The notes beneath the pieces are model-generated. The model was not told the DNA's origin. It ran no database searches and was given only the letters and a program-made list of their open reading frames with translations. From Kordia sp050633145 (GTDB lineage Bacteria > Bacteroidota > Bacteroidia > Flavobacteriales > Flavobacteriaceae): 64,000 nt of DNA. The DNA lies in NCBI RefSeq assembly GCF_050633145.1, contig NZ_JBOEFY010000050.1, positions 1-64,000 on the forward strand, written 5' to 3'. Below, one piece after another: positions 24,410-33,423 of this stretch. The position numbers and the translations under genes were made by a program. How positions within the stretch are numbered: position 1 is the first letter of the stretch; every line of letters begins with the position of its first letter.

Positions 24410-26188
24410 ATGCCAACGCAGAAAAAATCACGCTTTACACGTTTCTTGATTTGGAGATATAAACATATTTCCAACAAAAATTTCGTGTTCATTTTAAGTG
24501 TTTTAGTCGGATTAGGCTCTGGATTGGTTGCAGTTACTATTAAAAACATCACGTTTTGGATTCAGGCATTGCTTGAAAACGGAATTATCTTTTCTAAAAA
24601 TCAACTGTACTTTATTTTGCCTGTTATCGGGCTTTTTTTAGTCTATGTTTTATTGCGATATGTGTTTAAGAAAGAAACTGAACACGCCATTTCGTCCATT
24701 CTGTATGCTTTGTCTAAACGCACAGGAATCATTCCGAATTATAAAATGTATTTGCCATTAATCACAGCGCCATTAACGGTTGGTTTTGGTGGTTCGGTAG
24801 GATTGTTAGGTCCGGCAGTGGCTTCAGGTTCAGCAATAAGCTCTAATATTAGCAAGCTGTTTCATATTGATAGCAAAACGAGAATGTTGCTCATTGGTTG
24901 TGCGGCAGCTGGTGCTATTTCATCCATCTTTAAATCGCCCATTGCTGCCATTATTTTTTCGATAGAAGTATTTAGTCTCGATTTAACGCTAACCTCTTTA
25001 ATTCCGTTGTTATTGGCTTCTGTTTCGGCAGTTGTGACTTCGTATTTTTTCTTGGGGAATGAAAACTTGTTCAATTTTACCCTTTCGGAACAATTTCAAT
25101 TAGGAGACATTCCTTTTTATATTGCACTTGGCGTGGGAACTGCCTTTGCTTCTATTTACTTTACCAAAATGCATTTTGCCATTACAAAACTGTTTGAACG
25201 CTTCAAGCAGAAGAAACACAAATTGATTTTTGGCGGATTGACCATTGGAGTCATGCTCTATTTTATTCCTCCATTGTATGGTGAAGGTTTTGGATTTATT
25301 ACAAATTTATTGGACGGAAAACATATAGAAGCACTTGGAACAACTCCTTTAGACAGTTATACAGAAAATATTTGGGTAGTAATTGTGCTACTCATCGGAA
25401 TTACCATTTTTAAAGCCATTGCCATGACCACAACTTTTGCTGCTGGTGGTTCGGGCGGAATTTTTATTCCGACAATGGTGATGGGAAGTGCGTTGGGAAA
25501 TGTGGTTGCAAAAGTGATCAATCAGTTTGGGTTTACTGTTTCAGAGTCCAATTTTACCTTAGTTGGTATGGCAGGATTGATTGCAGGAGTTTTACATGCG
25601 CCATTAACTGCCATTTTCTTAATCGCAGAAATTACAGGCGGTTATGATTTGTTTGTTCCGTTGATGCTTACCTGCGCGATTTCGTTTCTCATCACAAAAA
25701 ACCTATTAAATTATACTATTTATACACGTGAATTGGCTGCTACAGGCGATTTATTAACGCATAATAAAGACGAAACTGTGTTAACTTTGATGGCACTCGA
25801 TAGTGTAATTGAGAAAAACTTTAGCGTCATTCAGCCACAAATGACTTTGGGAAAAATGTTGCATGAAGCTGTGGCGAAATCGAATCGCAACTTGTTTCCT
25901 GTGGTAGATGATGAAGACAATTTGGTAGGCATTATTTTGCTGGATGATATTCGCGAGTTTATGTTTGATACTTCTTTGTACGATTCGCTTCACGTAGACG
26001 ATATTATGCATCACGCGCCTGATTATATTATTTATGAAACCGATAATATGAAAACCGTGATGAAAAAGTTTCAAGATAGCAGCGCTTGGAATTTGCCTGT
26101 ATTGAAAGATGAAAAATATTACGGATTCGTTTCAAAATCTAAATTATTAACTGCGTATAGACGAAAGTTGATTACTTTTACACGATAA
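24410..26188 (+). CDS. ClC-family chloride channel/transporter with CBS domains
   Basis: 592 aa: a ClC membrane domain (about 25-430) and two C-terminal CBS domains (about 460-590) that usually bind nucleotides. The anion-path motif GGIFIPTMVMG is intact at about 348-358. The gating segment, GREGP in E. coli ClC, reads GLLGP (131-135): Leu133 (codon 24806-24808) replaces the gating Glu, and the first filter motif GSGIP is not recognisable. Known Glu-less ClCs conduct Cl- without proton coupling, so passive channel behaviour is inferred. Probably cotranscribed with the two lipoproteins upstream. Confidence 0.92.
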   Translation: MPTQKKSRFTRFLIWRYKHISNKNFVFILSVLVGLGSGLVAVTIKNITFWIQALLENGIIFSKNQLYFILPVIGLFLVYVLLRYVFKKETEHAISSILYALSKRTGIIPNYKMYLPLITAPLTVGFGGSVGLLGPAVASGSAISSNISKLFHIDSKTRMLLIGCAAAGAISSIFKSPIAAIIFSIEVFSLDLTLTSLIPLLLASVSAVVTSYFFLGNENLFNFTLSEQFQLGDIPFYIALGVGTAFASIYFTKMHFAITKLFERFKQKKHKLIFGGLTIGVMLYFIPPLYGEGFGFITNLLDGKHIEALGTTPLDSYTENIWVVIVLLIGITIFKAIAMTTTFAAGGSGGIFIPTMVMGSALGNVVAKVINQFGFTVSESNFTLVGMAGLIAGVLHAPLTAIFLIAEITGGYDLFVPLMLTCAISFLITKNLLNYTIYTRELAATGDLLTHNKDETVLTLMALDSVIEKNFSVIQPQMTLGKMLHEAVAKSNRNLFPVVDDEDNLVGIILLDDIREFMFDTSLYDSLHVDDIMHHAPDYIIYETDNMKTVMKKFQDSSAWNLPVLKDEKYYGFVSKSKLLTAYRRKLITFTR

Positions 26189-26204
26189 AATAGAACATTT
26201 TTAC

Positions 26205-26729
26205 ATGCGATTTATTACAAGTATATTGATAGTATTGGTGTTTTCTTCGTCAATTGTTTTTTCTCAAGAACTAACAACGGTTAATCGAAATGGATTTTCA
26301 ATAGAATTTCCATCTAATTGGCAAGAAAAAAAAATGCCTGGGAATCTTATTTACATTATGGAATCTAATAATGAATCAGAAGGTTTCATAATAACTATAG
26401 GGTTACAAATCACTAAAAATAAGCAAACTTTAGAAGCGTTTACCAAGGAATATGAAAATGATTTGCTGAATAATAATACATATAAAGATTGTAAAATTAA
26501 ACTAAAAAAAGAGGTGCAATCTGATGATAAAAAAGGAATGCGCTATTTTTGTACTGCAACAGCAGCACATCTTCCAATTGAATTTATAAGCTTTGCTCTT
26601 GAATATGATGGAAAAATAATTTTGACAACTGCGACTGCCTTTTGGAGCGATCCTTCTAAAAAAACACAAGATTTTATACAATTATTCAATAAAACTAAAA
26701 AGATACTTAGTTCAATCAAAGTAGAATAA
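26205..26729 (+). CDS. Secreted PsbP/DcrB-like protein
   Basis: 174 aa with a signal peptide of about 20 residues ending FSQ. The start of the mature part (NRNGFSIEFPSNWQEKK) and the end (helix before LSSIKVE) follow the PsbP/Mog1-type alpha-beta sandwich pattern found in many small secreted bacterial proteins. Function unknown. It follows the ClC gene by 16 bp and precedes a small membrane protein by 9 bp, so all are likely in one transcript. Confidence 0.65.
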   Translation: MRFITSILIVLVFSSSIVFSQELTTVNRNGFSIEFPSNWQEKKMPGNLIYIMESNNESEGFIITIGLQITKNKQTLEAFTKEYENDLLNNNTYKDCKIKLKKEVQSDDKKGMRYFCTATAAHLPIEFISFALEYDGKIILTTATAFWSDPSKKTQDFIQLFNKTKKILSSIKVE

Positions 26730-26738
26730 ACTCCTATT

Positions 26739-26978
26739 ATGAAATACATTCTTATCATCCTTATTGTTGCATTATTGGGCGTTGGAATTTTCGCTTATAA
26801 TTATGAATTTGCCGAAGAAGACTTCGATCAAAAAGTAATTGGTGTGTGCGTTTTAATATTTTCTTTTATTTGGATGCCGCTCTTTATTTACCATCGATAT
26901 AAAAACAAAAAAAAGGAAGATTTTATACTTTCAAACGAGAATTTGAAAGAAATGAATGACTTCTCTCGAAAAGAATAA
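26739..26978 (+). CDS. Small two-TM membrane protein
   Basis: 79 aa: TM helices at about 2-20 and 33-52 (IGVCVLIFSFIWMPLFIYH), then a charged cytoplasmic tail beginning RYKNKKKEDF. I do not recognise a named family. It lies 9 bp after the PsbP-like gene on the same strand. Confidence 0.65.
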   Translation: MKYILIILIVALLGVGIFAYNYEFAEEDFDQKVIGVCVLIFSFIWMPLFIYHRYKNKKKEDFILSNENLKEMNDFSRKE

Positions 26979-27059
26979 CACAAAAAACACAACTCACTTG
27001 CGTGGTTTTCCTTGAAAAATAGTAACTTAGTTACCTATTAATTTTATTTTTTATCACAA

Positions 27060-27254
27060 ATGACTGGTACAGTTAAATTTTTCAATGAAGACAAAGGTTT
27101 TGGCTTTATTACCAACGACGACACAGGGAAAGACATTTTTGTTCATGTTTCCAATTTAAATGGCTTAGTATTAAACGCAGACGATAACGTATCGTATGAA
27201 GAAGAAGAAGGCCGAAAAGGAATGGTTGCAGTACAAGTACAAATTATTGAATAA
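27060..27254 (+). CDS. Cold-shock-domain RNA chaperone (CspA family)
   Basis: Binds single-stranded RNA and melts structure. 64 aa, one cold-shock domain with RNP1 KGFGFI (12-17) and RNP2 IFVHVS (26-31). The acidic stretch EEEEGRKG replaces the usual C-terminal loop. Single gene with its own terminator. The 80-bp leader before the ATG is AT-rich and has GTAAC-TTA-GTTAC (27022-27034), which could be part of a control element. Confidence 0.95.
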   Translation: MTGTVKFFNEDKGFGFITNDDTGKDIFVHVSNLNGLVLNADDNVSYEEEEGRKGMVAVQVQIIE

Positions 27255-27285
27255 GTTGTTCAAAAACCCACCATTACAAGCTATG

Positions 27286-27312
27286 CGCGCAATATTAATT
27301 GCGCGTTTTTTT
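27286..27312 (+). terminator. Intrinsic terminator after the cold-shock gene
   Basis: CGCGCAAT (27286-27293) and ATTGCGCG (27298-27305) form the stem, followed by T residues. Confidence 0.8.
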
Positions 27313-27411
27313 ATGGACAGCAATGTCCGTTTAACGTAAATTTTATTCAAACAAAATTTTAAGAATACTTATTGTATTATTTGTAAAATACTGAAATTTA
27401 CATTCTTACTT

Positions 27412-27600
27412 TCATTTTCTTTGATCGCACAAAGAAAAGAAACAAAAGAAAGTGCGCTTTTCCAGAGGTATTTTTAATTTTTCTTTTAAGGAAAAAATTA
27501 AAACCGCATGAATTTTTCTAAATTTTTTCCAAGGCTTCAAAAATTTTTAACGAAAAATCCCCGCTATACTGCGGAAAAGAAGAAAATCACTGTTGGTTTT
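27412..27600. repeat. Intergenic element with multiple inverted repeats
   Basis: Contains TTCTTTGATCGCACAAAGAA followed by AAGAAACAAAAGAAAG, a sequence style widely repeated in flavobacterial spacers, then TTTTTAATTTTTC/GGAAAAAATTAAAA and TTTTTC/GAAAAA hairpins and a GCGG-rich end. No gene was found in the whole 27255-27631 gap. Confidence 0.4.
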
Positions 27601-27631
27601 TATACCGAGTTCACGTTAGAATAAAAGGTAT

Positions 27632-28087
27632 TTAATTTAAATTTCTCCTTTGAATAAAGAATTGTTTCATTAAAGTTGAAGCTTCTTCTGCTAGTACGCC
27701 TCCTTTCATCACAGTTTTTGGATGTAGTTTTGTGTTTAGGTGAATGCAACCGCGTTCTTCATCGCGAGCACCATAGACAATGTTTGATATTTGACTCCAA
27801 TACAACGCACCTGCACACATTTGGCAAGGTTCTAAAGTGACATATAAGGTGCATCTTTTTAGATATTTTCCACCTAAGAAGTTAGCCGCCGCCGTAATAG
27901 CTTGCATTTCAGCATGTGCTGTGACATCATTTAAGGTTTCTGTTAAGTTATGTCCACGTGCAATCACTCTATTGTCAATAACAATGACAGCACCGACAGG
28001 AACTTCTCCTTTTTCAAACGCCATTTCCGCTTCTTGTAGCGCTTTTTTCATGAAATAGTTGTCGTCGTAGATGTCTTCGAGTTGCAT
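27632..28087 (-). CDS. tadA: tRNA-adenosine(34) deaminase
   Basis: Converts A34 to inosine in the anticodon of tRNA(Arg)(ACG), broadening wobble decoding. 151 aa. Zinc and catalytic residues are His58 and Glu60 (HAEMQAI) and Cys88/Cys91 (PCQMCAG). It starts 24 bp after the stop of the LytTR regulator gene on the same strand and may be read through from that operon. The N-terminus (EDIYDDNYFMKKAL) is typical. Confidence 0.95.
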   Translation of the reverse strand: MQLEDIYDDNYFMKKALQEAEMAFEKGEVPVGAVIVIDNRVIARGHNLTETLNDVTAHAEMQAITAAANFLGGKYLKRCTLYVTLEPCQMCAGALYWSQISNIVYGARDEERGCIHLNTKLHPKTVMKGGVLAEEASTLMKQFFIQRRNLN

Positions 28088-28111
28088 AGTGTAACTTATT
28101 TTTTGGCAAAG

Positions 28112-29704
28112 CTACGGTTTATCTTTGAAATTGTTTTTGTGCGAACGCGACAATGGAATTTCAGTTTTATCCAATAGAATAATATGATTGTTATTTATCT
28201 GCTTGATAAAGTTTGAATTGATTATGTACGAACGATGCGATTGTATGAAATTTGGTGGCAATTCTTCTTTTATCTGACTCAGCTTTCCGCGAACAAAGGC
28301 ACTTTTGGTATCGTTGGTAAAGATTCTCAAGTAATGATCTTCTGATTTGATGTACATTAAATCTGAGATATAGACTTTGGTTTTGTCTTTGAGAACGATA
28401 TGGTTTTTAATCACAATACTTTTGAGTTCTTCTATTTTTTCAAGCGTTTCCGATTGTGCGGATTCTAGATTCTTTGATTTGGATTTGTATTTTTTAAAGT
28501 AATAAAATAATGCAATAGCGATTAGGGCTATAATGGCTAAGATTGGGAGAACTATACTTAGTATAGTTGTTTGATTCATGATTTCTTTTTCTTGTTTTTT
28601 AAGTTTTCGTTGGTATTCTTGGGAGTTATTTTTTTCATATATTTTTCTAATCTCAACTGCTGCAAATTCTTGTTTCTCTTCATTATTAGTAATTGTAAAC
28701 AATTCTAAATAATAAGATAGGCTATCAACTATTTTTTGTTCTTTATATACCTTGTAAAGGTTACTATATATAGATTTTTTAAATCCAATTTCAATTTCGT
28801 TTTGATTATTTTTTAATATTTGATGAAGTAGATCAACAGCTTTTTTATAGTTATTATTCTTATATGTATGATTTGCTAATAATGTAAATGTTCTTTCTTT
28901 TCTTTGCTTTGAGTAATACAGATTATTTTGATTATGGTACTCAAGAGCTTGTTTTATATAATCTAATGCTTCATTTAAAGCATCCTTATTTTCTAGTAAC
29001 AACATACTTTTATAATGTAAGGAGATGCCCATAAAATAACTATTACCTTTTGCTAAAAAAATTAATTTTTCCGATTCTTTTTTTAAATTGGTAAAGTCTT
29101 TCTCTGAAAATCTCTTTTCATGTGATTTTAAAGCTCCTTTACTAATTGCTTTCTGTGTCATATTATAAAATTCTTTATAATATTTGCTCCAAAAAATATC
29201 TACGTTGTCTCGACTAAATAATCTAATTTCATTTACAAAATGTTTATTCAGATTTTCATCCGTTGGATTTAATAAAAAAAAGTGATTAATTCGACGAAGA
29301 GACTCCATTATTAGTTCTTGATGATTATGCCTTTTTGAGATTTCCAATGACTTTTCATAATTACTAAAAGCTTTTATATAATCAATCTTCTCTATTTTTG
29401 ATTTTCTTAAATAAAAATCTCCTAAAAAATTATAGTAAAGAACACTATCTAGATAGTGTTCTTTACTTTTTGACTTTATACAATCAATATCATTTCTATT
29501 AATTTCTCCTGAAATTTGATATCTAAGTTCCAGTTTAAGAATGTCTTTAGATGTTGATTCTGGTAGAGCATTGATTTGTTTATCTATAGAATCTAATTCA
29601 TATCTTCTAAATTGATCTATAATTTTATAATGATCAATTCTTTTCTGAGCTGAAACAAAACTCAAATTCAAAAAAAATAATATGAGATATAAATTTCTTA
29701 TCAT
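28112..29704 (-). CDS. Membrane-anchored TPR protein with LytTR DNA-binding domain
   Basis: 530 aa. Signal peptide 1-19 (SAQ end), TPR-like helical repeats at about 30-350, a TM helix at about 375-397 (IVLPILAIIALIAIALFYYF), a short coiled coil, and a C-terminal LytTR domain at about 435-530 (HRSYIINSNFIKQI, DKTEIPLSRSHKNNF). The sensing part would face the periplasm and the DNA-binding part the cytoplasm. It is the last gene of a six-gene operon and overlaps the previous gene by 4 bp (29701-29704), so it probably controls that operon. This one-component architecture is common in Bacteroidota; the signal is unknown. Confidence 0.85.
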   Translation of the reverse strand: MIRNLYLILFFLNLSFVSAQKRIDHYKIIDQFRRYELDSIDKQINALPESTSKDILKLELRYQISGEINRNDIDCIKSKSKEHYLDSVLYYNFLGDFYLRKSKIEKIDYIKAFSNYEKSLEISKRHNHQELIMESLRRINHFFLLNPTDENLNKHFVNEIRLFSRDNVDIFWSKYYKEFYNMTQKAISKGALKSHEKRFSEKDFTNLKKESEKLIFLAKGNSYFMGISLHYKSMLLLENKDALNEALDYIKQALEYHNQNNLYYSKQRKERTFTLLANHTYKNNNYKKAVDLLHQILKNNQNEIEIGFKKSIYSNLYKVYKEQKIVDSLSYYLELFTITNNEEKQEFAAVEIRKIYEKNNSQEYQRKLKKQEKEIMNQTTILSIVLPILAIIALIAIALFYYFKKYKSKSKNLESAQSETLEKIEELKSIVIKNHIVLKDKTKVYISDLMYIKSEDHYLRIFTNDTKSAFVRGKLSQIKEELPPNFIQSHRSYIINSNFIKQINNNHIILLDKTEIPLSRSHKNNFKDKP

Positions 29705-30168
29705 CCTTTCAATTGGTAGTAAGCTAATGTTTTACATGGATTACCAAATCGATTTACTGTTTCACCATCCAAATCTCTTATATGATAATCAATGAGCGAT
29801 TTATTTGAATTAATTTCAAAAACTCTATTATAAGTATAATCAATTCCTGTTTTTTCTTCATCTGTACCTTCAATATAAATATAAATCTCTGCTCCATAAT
29901 CACTATTTTCTGGGAGCTCTATTTCCACTCTTCTTATTTTGTAATACGAAGATCCTTCAGGGAAATTTATATATATTATTTTAAAATCTATTTGTTTAAT
30001 CTTAAAATTTTCTCCGTTACGTTCTGCTTCGAATCTTCCTAATAGTTGATATCTAAAATCATTTTTAACATCATTATGAAGCAATTGAAAACTTTTGTTA
30101 TCGGCCAAGTTTAAATTTGTAAATACTAATTTATTTACATCTTCTTGTGTTTCTGGTATAGTAATCAT
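29701..30168 (-). CDS. Unrecognised beta-rich protein in the subtilase operon
   Basis: 155 aa, no signal peptide or TM helix. It begins MITIPETQEDVNKL and has alternating strands (FKIKQIDFKIIYINF, YYKIRRVEIELPEN, EIYIYIEGTD), so it is mostly beta. One Cys (NPCKT) lies near the end. It sits 20 bp after the subtilase gene and overlaps the LytTR gene by 4 bp. A substrate or inhibitor of the protease is possible, but nothing in the sequence proves it. Confidence 0.6.
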   Translation of the reverse strand: MITIPETQEDVNKLVFTNLNLADNKSFQLLHNDVKNDFRYQLLGRFEAERNGENFKIKQIDFKIIYINFPEGSSYYKIRRVEIELPENSDYGAEIYIYIEGTDEEKTGIDYTYNRVFEINSNKSLIDYHIRDLDGETVNRFGNPCKTLAYYQLKG

Positions 30169-30188
30169 AATTTCATATTTTAAATTTA

Positions 30189-31445
30189 TTAATAATTATT
30201 TTGTAAATAAGCTAAAGCCTCTTGAATATTTAAAAGTCTTACTTTGTGAGCAGATTTATCAATTTCGATTAACGTTCCTGATTCAGTTAAGATTTTTTTA
30301 ATGTCATCAATTGCAAGAGATGAGTTTTTAGACTTTAATAAAGCAATTGCGGAACTTACGAAAGGCGCTGCCATTGAGGTTCCACTTTCTAAAGTGTACT
30401 TTGTTGCATCTAGTTTTCTGGCTTTCATTACATGTATATTTTCTCCAGGAGCCCAAATGTCTATCTCATTTCCCCAGTTAGAATCTTCTGCTCTTTCTAG
30501 GTCATGAGTAACTGAGCCTACTGTAATTACATGCTCACTATTTTGAGGAAAAATATTAGAAACCTTTTTTCTATCATTCATAGCAGCAAATACAGGAATA
30601 CAATTCTTCTCTTTTAAAAATAAGAGTACTCGGTCTAATAATTGGACAAGTTTAGGTTGATTCTGTATTTTAGGAATACCCCAGCTACAGTTCACTACGC
30701 TTGCTCCCATAAGCCCTGCAAAAACTAATGCTAAGCAAGTTTGTGTAAAACTACTTTTGTGTCCTGGAAAAACTTTTAAGTTTAGTATTTTAAAGGAACT
30801 CGGTAAAATTCCAACCCCTTCACTTGATAAAGTGTTTTTTCCTATAATACTACTTACTGCAGTACCATGACCTCTTTTATTATTAGTGCTAGTATCATCA
30901 TATACATTAAAAAAGTCATTACCATTTGCAGTTGTTAAATTAAATCCATGAGAATTAACTGTTGGATCAAACCAAAGGTTTGGTTTTAATTTTTCGTTAG
31001 TATGGTCAACACCTGTATCAGCAACAGCAATAATTTGGTTTTGATTTTCTAATACTCCACTGAAAAATTGATGGCTAAAACCTATCATATCAAAAATTAA
31101 CTGTCTATATGTACTATTATTAATTGCTCTAAAATCAATAAAAGTTTCTTTTGTATCTGCGAAGTTTACATTAACCTCTTTTACAAAATCTAAACCTTCA
31201 ATATTTAAAACATTTTTTATTGTTTCTCCAATTCTTGTAGCTCCTTGTATTTCCAAAAAACTAAATCTGTTAGAAATCCTTTCAAATTCTTCAGAATTAA
31301 ATGCATCCAATTCATTTATTCCTTCATTTTTAAATTTATCCAAAAGAGAAAAATGAGAAAAAGTATATCTACTTTTAATTTTAGAAATTCTTTCTCTTAA
31401 AATATCTAAATCCTTAGGATCTTTTGATTCTATTATAAAATTCAT
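30189..31445 (-). CDS. S8 (subtilisin-like) serine peptidase without signal peptide
   Basis: 418 aa. The full catalytic set is present: Asp143 (VADTGVD), His193 (RGHGTA), Asn290 (FAAMND, oxyanion) and Ser357 (SGTSMAAP). The first 130 residues form an N-terminal domain (FIIESKDPKDLDILRERIS...) that could be a propeptide or an interaction domain. Export would usually be expected for an S8 enzyme, yet no signal peptide is visible, so it acts in the cytoplasm or is exported another way. It lies in the middle of a six-gene operon with an outer-membrane protein, a two-TM protein and a LytTR regulator. Confidence 0.9.
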   Translation of the reverse strand: MNFIIESKDPKDLDILRERISKIKSRYTFSHFSLLDKFKNEGINELDAFNSEEFERISNRFSFLEIQGATRIGETIKNVLNIEGLDFVKEVNVNFADTKETFIDFRAINNSTYRQLIFDMIGFSHQFFSGVLENQNQIIAVADTGVDHTNEKLKPNLWFDPTVNSHGFNLTTANGNDFFNVYDDTSTNNKRGHGTAVSSIIGKNTLSSEGVGILPSSFKILNLKVFPGHKSSFTQTCLALVFAGLMGASVVNCSWGIPKIQNQPKLVQLLDRVLLFLKEKNCIPVFAAMNDRKKVSNIFPQNSEHVITVGSVTHDLERAEDSNWGNEIDIWAPGENIHVMKARKLDATKYTLESGTSMAAPFVSSAIALLKSKNSSLAIDDIKKILTESGTLIEIDKSAHKVRLLNIQEALAYLQNNY

Positions 31446-31461
31446 TGTAATAAGTTTTTGG

Positions 31462-31818
31462 TTAACTAATCTGCTCTTGTCGTTGACTTGATAATGGGGA
31501 AGGAGCTAATAAACCAGCCAGTACAGCTATAGAAGAAGATGCTACAACCACTAGAACATCTGGAATCTCAATAGACTTTGCTTTTCCAGCAATTATGTGA
31601 GGGTCTGCCAATGCAATAACTGCTATATATATAACACTTATAACAAATGCCAAACCAATTATTGATATTATTAAAGCATAAATCCAAGGAATTCTTTTAG
31701 GTTCTTGATTTATTTTTTCAAAAAACTCTCTAGGATTATTTTGAATAAATGATAAAACCTCTTCTGAGTTTAAAACTTCGTTTTTTAGGGCCTTTATATG
31801 TTTATAATTTGTTTTCAT
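31462..31818 (-). CDS. Small two-TM membrane protein
   Basis: 118 aa. A cytoplasmic-looking N-terminal part (about 1-45, basic and amphipathic) is followed by TM helices at about 47-70 (IYALIISIIGLAFVISVIYIAV) and about 85-105 (VLVVVASSSIAVLAGLLA), with a proline- and serine-rich end. I do not recognise a family. Located 16 bp before the subtilase and 9 bp after the outer-membrane gene; a membrane scaffold for the protease is one possibility. Confidence 0.6.
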   Translation of the reverse strand: MKTNYKHIKALKNEVLNSEEVLSFIQNNPREFFEKINQEPKRIPWIYALIISIIGLAFVISVIYIAVIALADPHIIAGKAKSIEIPDVLVVVASSSIAVLAGLLAPSPLSSQRQEQIS

Positions 31819-31827
31819 AATTTTCTT

Positions 31828-32754
31828 TTAATTGATTTTTAATGATAAATTAACAGCATAATACGATTGCTTATTAAATCCATTATTTGGGTTTTCTCCA
31901 TTCACATAAACCAGACCAACAGAAGAGCTAATATTATCATTTAGTGAAAAAGGTAAGTCTACACCTGTTGTTAAAAAAGTAAAAGAGGAAGTATCTATTC
32001 CTGTAGTATTCCAGAGGTTTTGACGATATTGAAGATCAGAATAAATTACTACTGGGTCAAAAACCTTCCAACTAAATTTTAATTGTGAAAAAGAGCGTAG
32101 TAAGTTTCCATCTAATTCAGAAATTACACCACTAAAACGATAATCATATTCTAATCCTAAATTTATTAAATAAAAAAAATTCTTTCCTATAAAATTCCAG
32201 CCACTTTTATTAGTAGAAGTATTACTAGAATCTTTTTCTTTGTCTCTATAAAAACTTGGCTGATAATTATTAGCTTTTTTCTTGTAATCAAATTCAATTA
32301 AGGAAAACGTTATTTTTGTCTGTAAAGCATCAAATTTATTTTCAAAATCTCTCCTTAATCCTCCTGAAAAAGCTAATTCGGGTTTAATTAATTCTCTATC
32401 TTTATTTTGTCCTTTTAAGAGATTATCCTTGTATATAAATCCTCCTATTAAATTATTTTGCTCTTCATTAATTAGGGTATTAACATCATATTGCGCATAA
32501 AATATAAGTTTTCGTTCCCTATCAACTTTAGGCTCCATAAAATTAAAAGTGTAAATCGCGGCTGCATTCAATAAAACTGATGCTGATTCACCTTTTGGCT
32601 TTGTGAACGAGAACAAAGCTCCTCTATTTGTCTCTCCTGAGTTGTTATCTGCTAAATAATCAATAGCTGATTTTCTTAGTTTAAAACCATTTTCTTCTTG
32701 AGCATAGCTACTTAAGAAAAATAGACTCGTTATTATAATTAATACTGATTTCAT
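31828..32754 (-). CDS. Outer-membrane beta-barrel-like protein
   Basis: 308 aa with a signal peptide (1-18, SSYAQ end). The rest alternates short polar and aromatic strands, ends in SLKIN and fits an outer-membrane beta barrel or porin-like fold; no named family was recognised. It overlaps the upstream 129-aa gene by 4 bp and is separated by 9 bp from the two-TM gene, so it belongs to the same transcript. Residues about 160-175 (KEKDSSNTSTNKSG) look like a flexible loop. Confidence 0.6.
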   Translation of the reverse strand: MKSVLIIITSLFFLSSYAQEENGFKLRKSAIDYLADNNSGETNRGALFSFTKPKGESASVLLNAAAIYTFNFMEPKVDRERKLIFYAQYDVNTLINEEQNNLIGGFIYKDNLLKGQNKDRELIKPELAFSGGLRRDFENKFDALQTKITFSLIEFDYKKKANNYQPSFYRDKEKDSSNTSTNKSGWNFIGKNFFYLINLGLEYDYRFSGVISELDGNLLRSFSQLKFSWKVFDPVVIYSDLQYRQNLWNTTGIDTSSFTFLTTGVDLPFSLNDNISSSVGLVYVNGENPNNGFNKQSYYAVNLSLKIN

Positions 32755-33140
32755 GGTAATTTTGATTTAATCAATTCAACACAATCACTAACTTTTTCAC
32801 AAGCAATACAATCTGAATTTCTCACCCATGTGCCTCCTCCAAATTTTTCAATAATTCTATTTAAAGGAGCACGCATAAGTTTTTTTGCCATCTGTGACAT
32901 ATTTAAGTCATTTTTTAGATGTGTTTGCAAAGTAATTTTCCCTAAGTCATAATACCTTACCGCAGAAAGATAATTAGCTACTTCCATAAAGAGTTTCTCA
33001 CTTTCTTGAAATGAGATATTTGCTCCAATATGATTAATCATTGTTCTTACATTTTCATAAGAATCTGTCTCAACAGCTCGATCAAATTCTGTCAATAATT
33101 TCAACAAAGCGTAGAAATAATTTTTATCAGTTGTATTCAT
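32751..33140 (-). CDS. Unrecognised small helical protein with C-terminal Cys cluster
   Basis: 129 aa, mainly helical, no signal peptide. The C-terminal end has CIACEKVSDC (Cys-x2-Cys-x5-Cys), a possible metal or disulfide site. First gene of the six-gene operon, overlapping the next gene by 4 bp; it is the only gene here that could be an adaptor or sensor for the rest. No family was recognised. Confidence 0.55.
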   Translation of the reverse strand: MNTTDKNYFYALLKLLTEFDRAVETDSYENVRTMINHIGANISFQESEKLFMEVANYLSAVRYYDLGKITLQTHLKNDLNMSQMAKKLMRAPLNRIIEKFGGGTWVRNSDCIACEKVSDCVELIKSKLP

Positions 33141-33423
33141 AATTTCCGTTTTTTAAATTAATAATCTACTTCACAAGCGTTGCAACAGCTTTCCTCAAAA
33201 CTATCTGATAATCAACCTTAAAAACAAAATTTTGTCGCGAATGACATGAAAAATAACGTGAATGACGCGAATGGTTTTGTAGGAGGATGCTTTCTAATGA
33301 AAAAGAATTGACTTTTTGAATATTCCCAAAAATGAATTGAACTTAAAAACAGCTTTTTTTATAACTATTTGTATAAAAATCGTCTCGAATTAAAATCGTA
33401 ATTTTACCATTCTTAATTCGCCC
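33141..33423. other. Divergent spacer with a short repeated motif
   Basis: GCGAATGAC, GTGAATGAC and GCGAATGG occur within 33237-33274. No coding frame; it should hold the promoters of dxs and of the subtilase operon, but no full box is clear. Confidence 0.35.

Noticed and set aside
33237..33274. Iteron-like GCGAATGAC repeats
   Set aside because: Only three short, diverged copies in a spacer, with no replication gene nearby.
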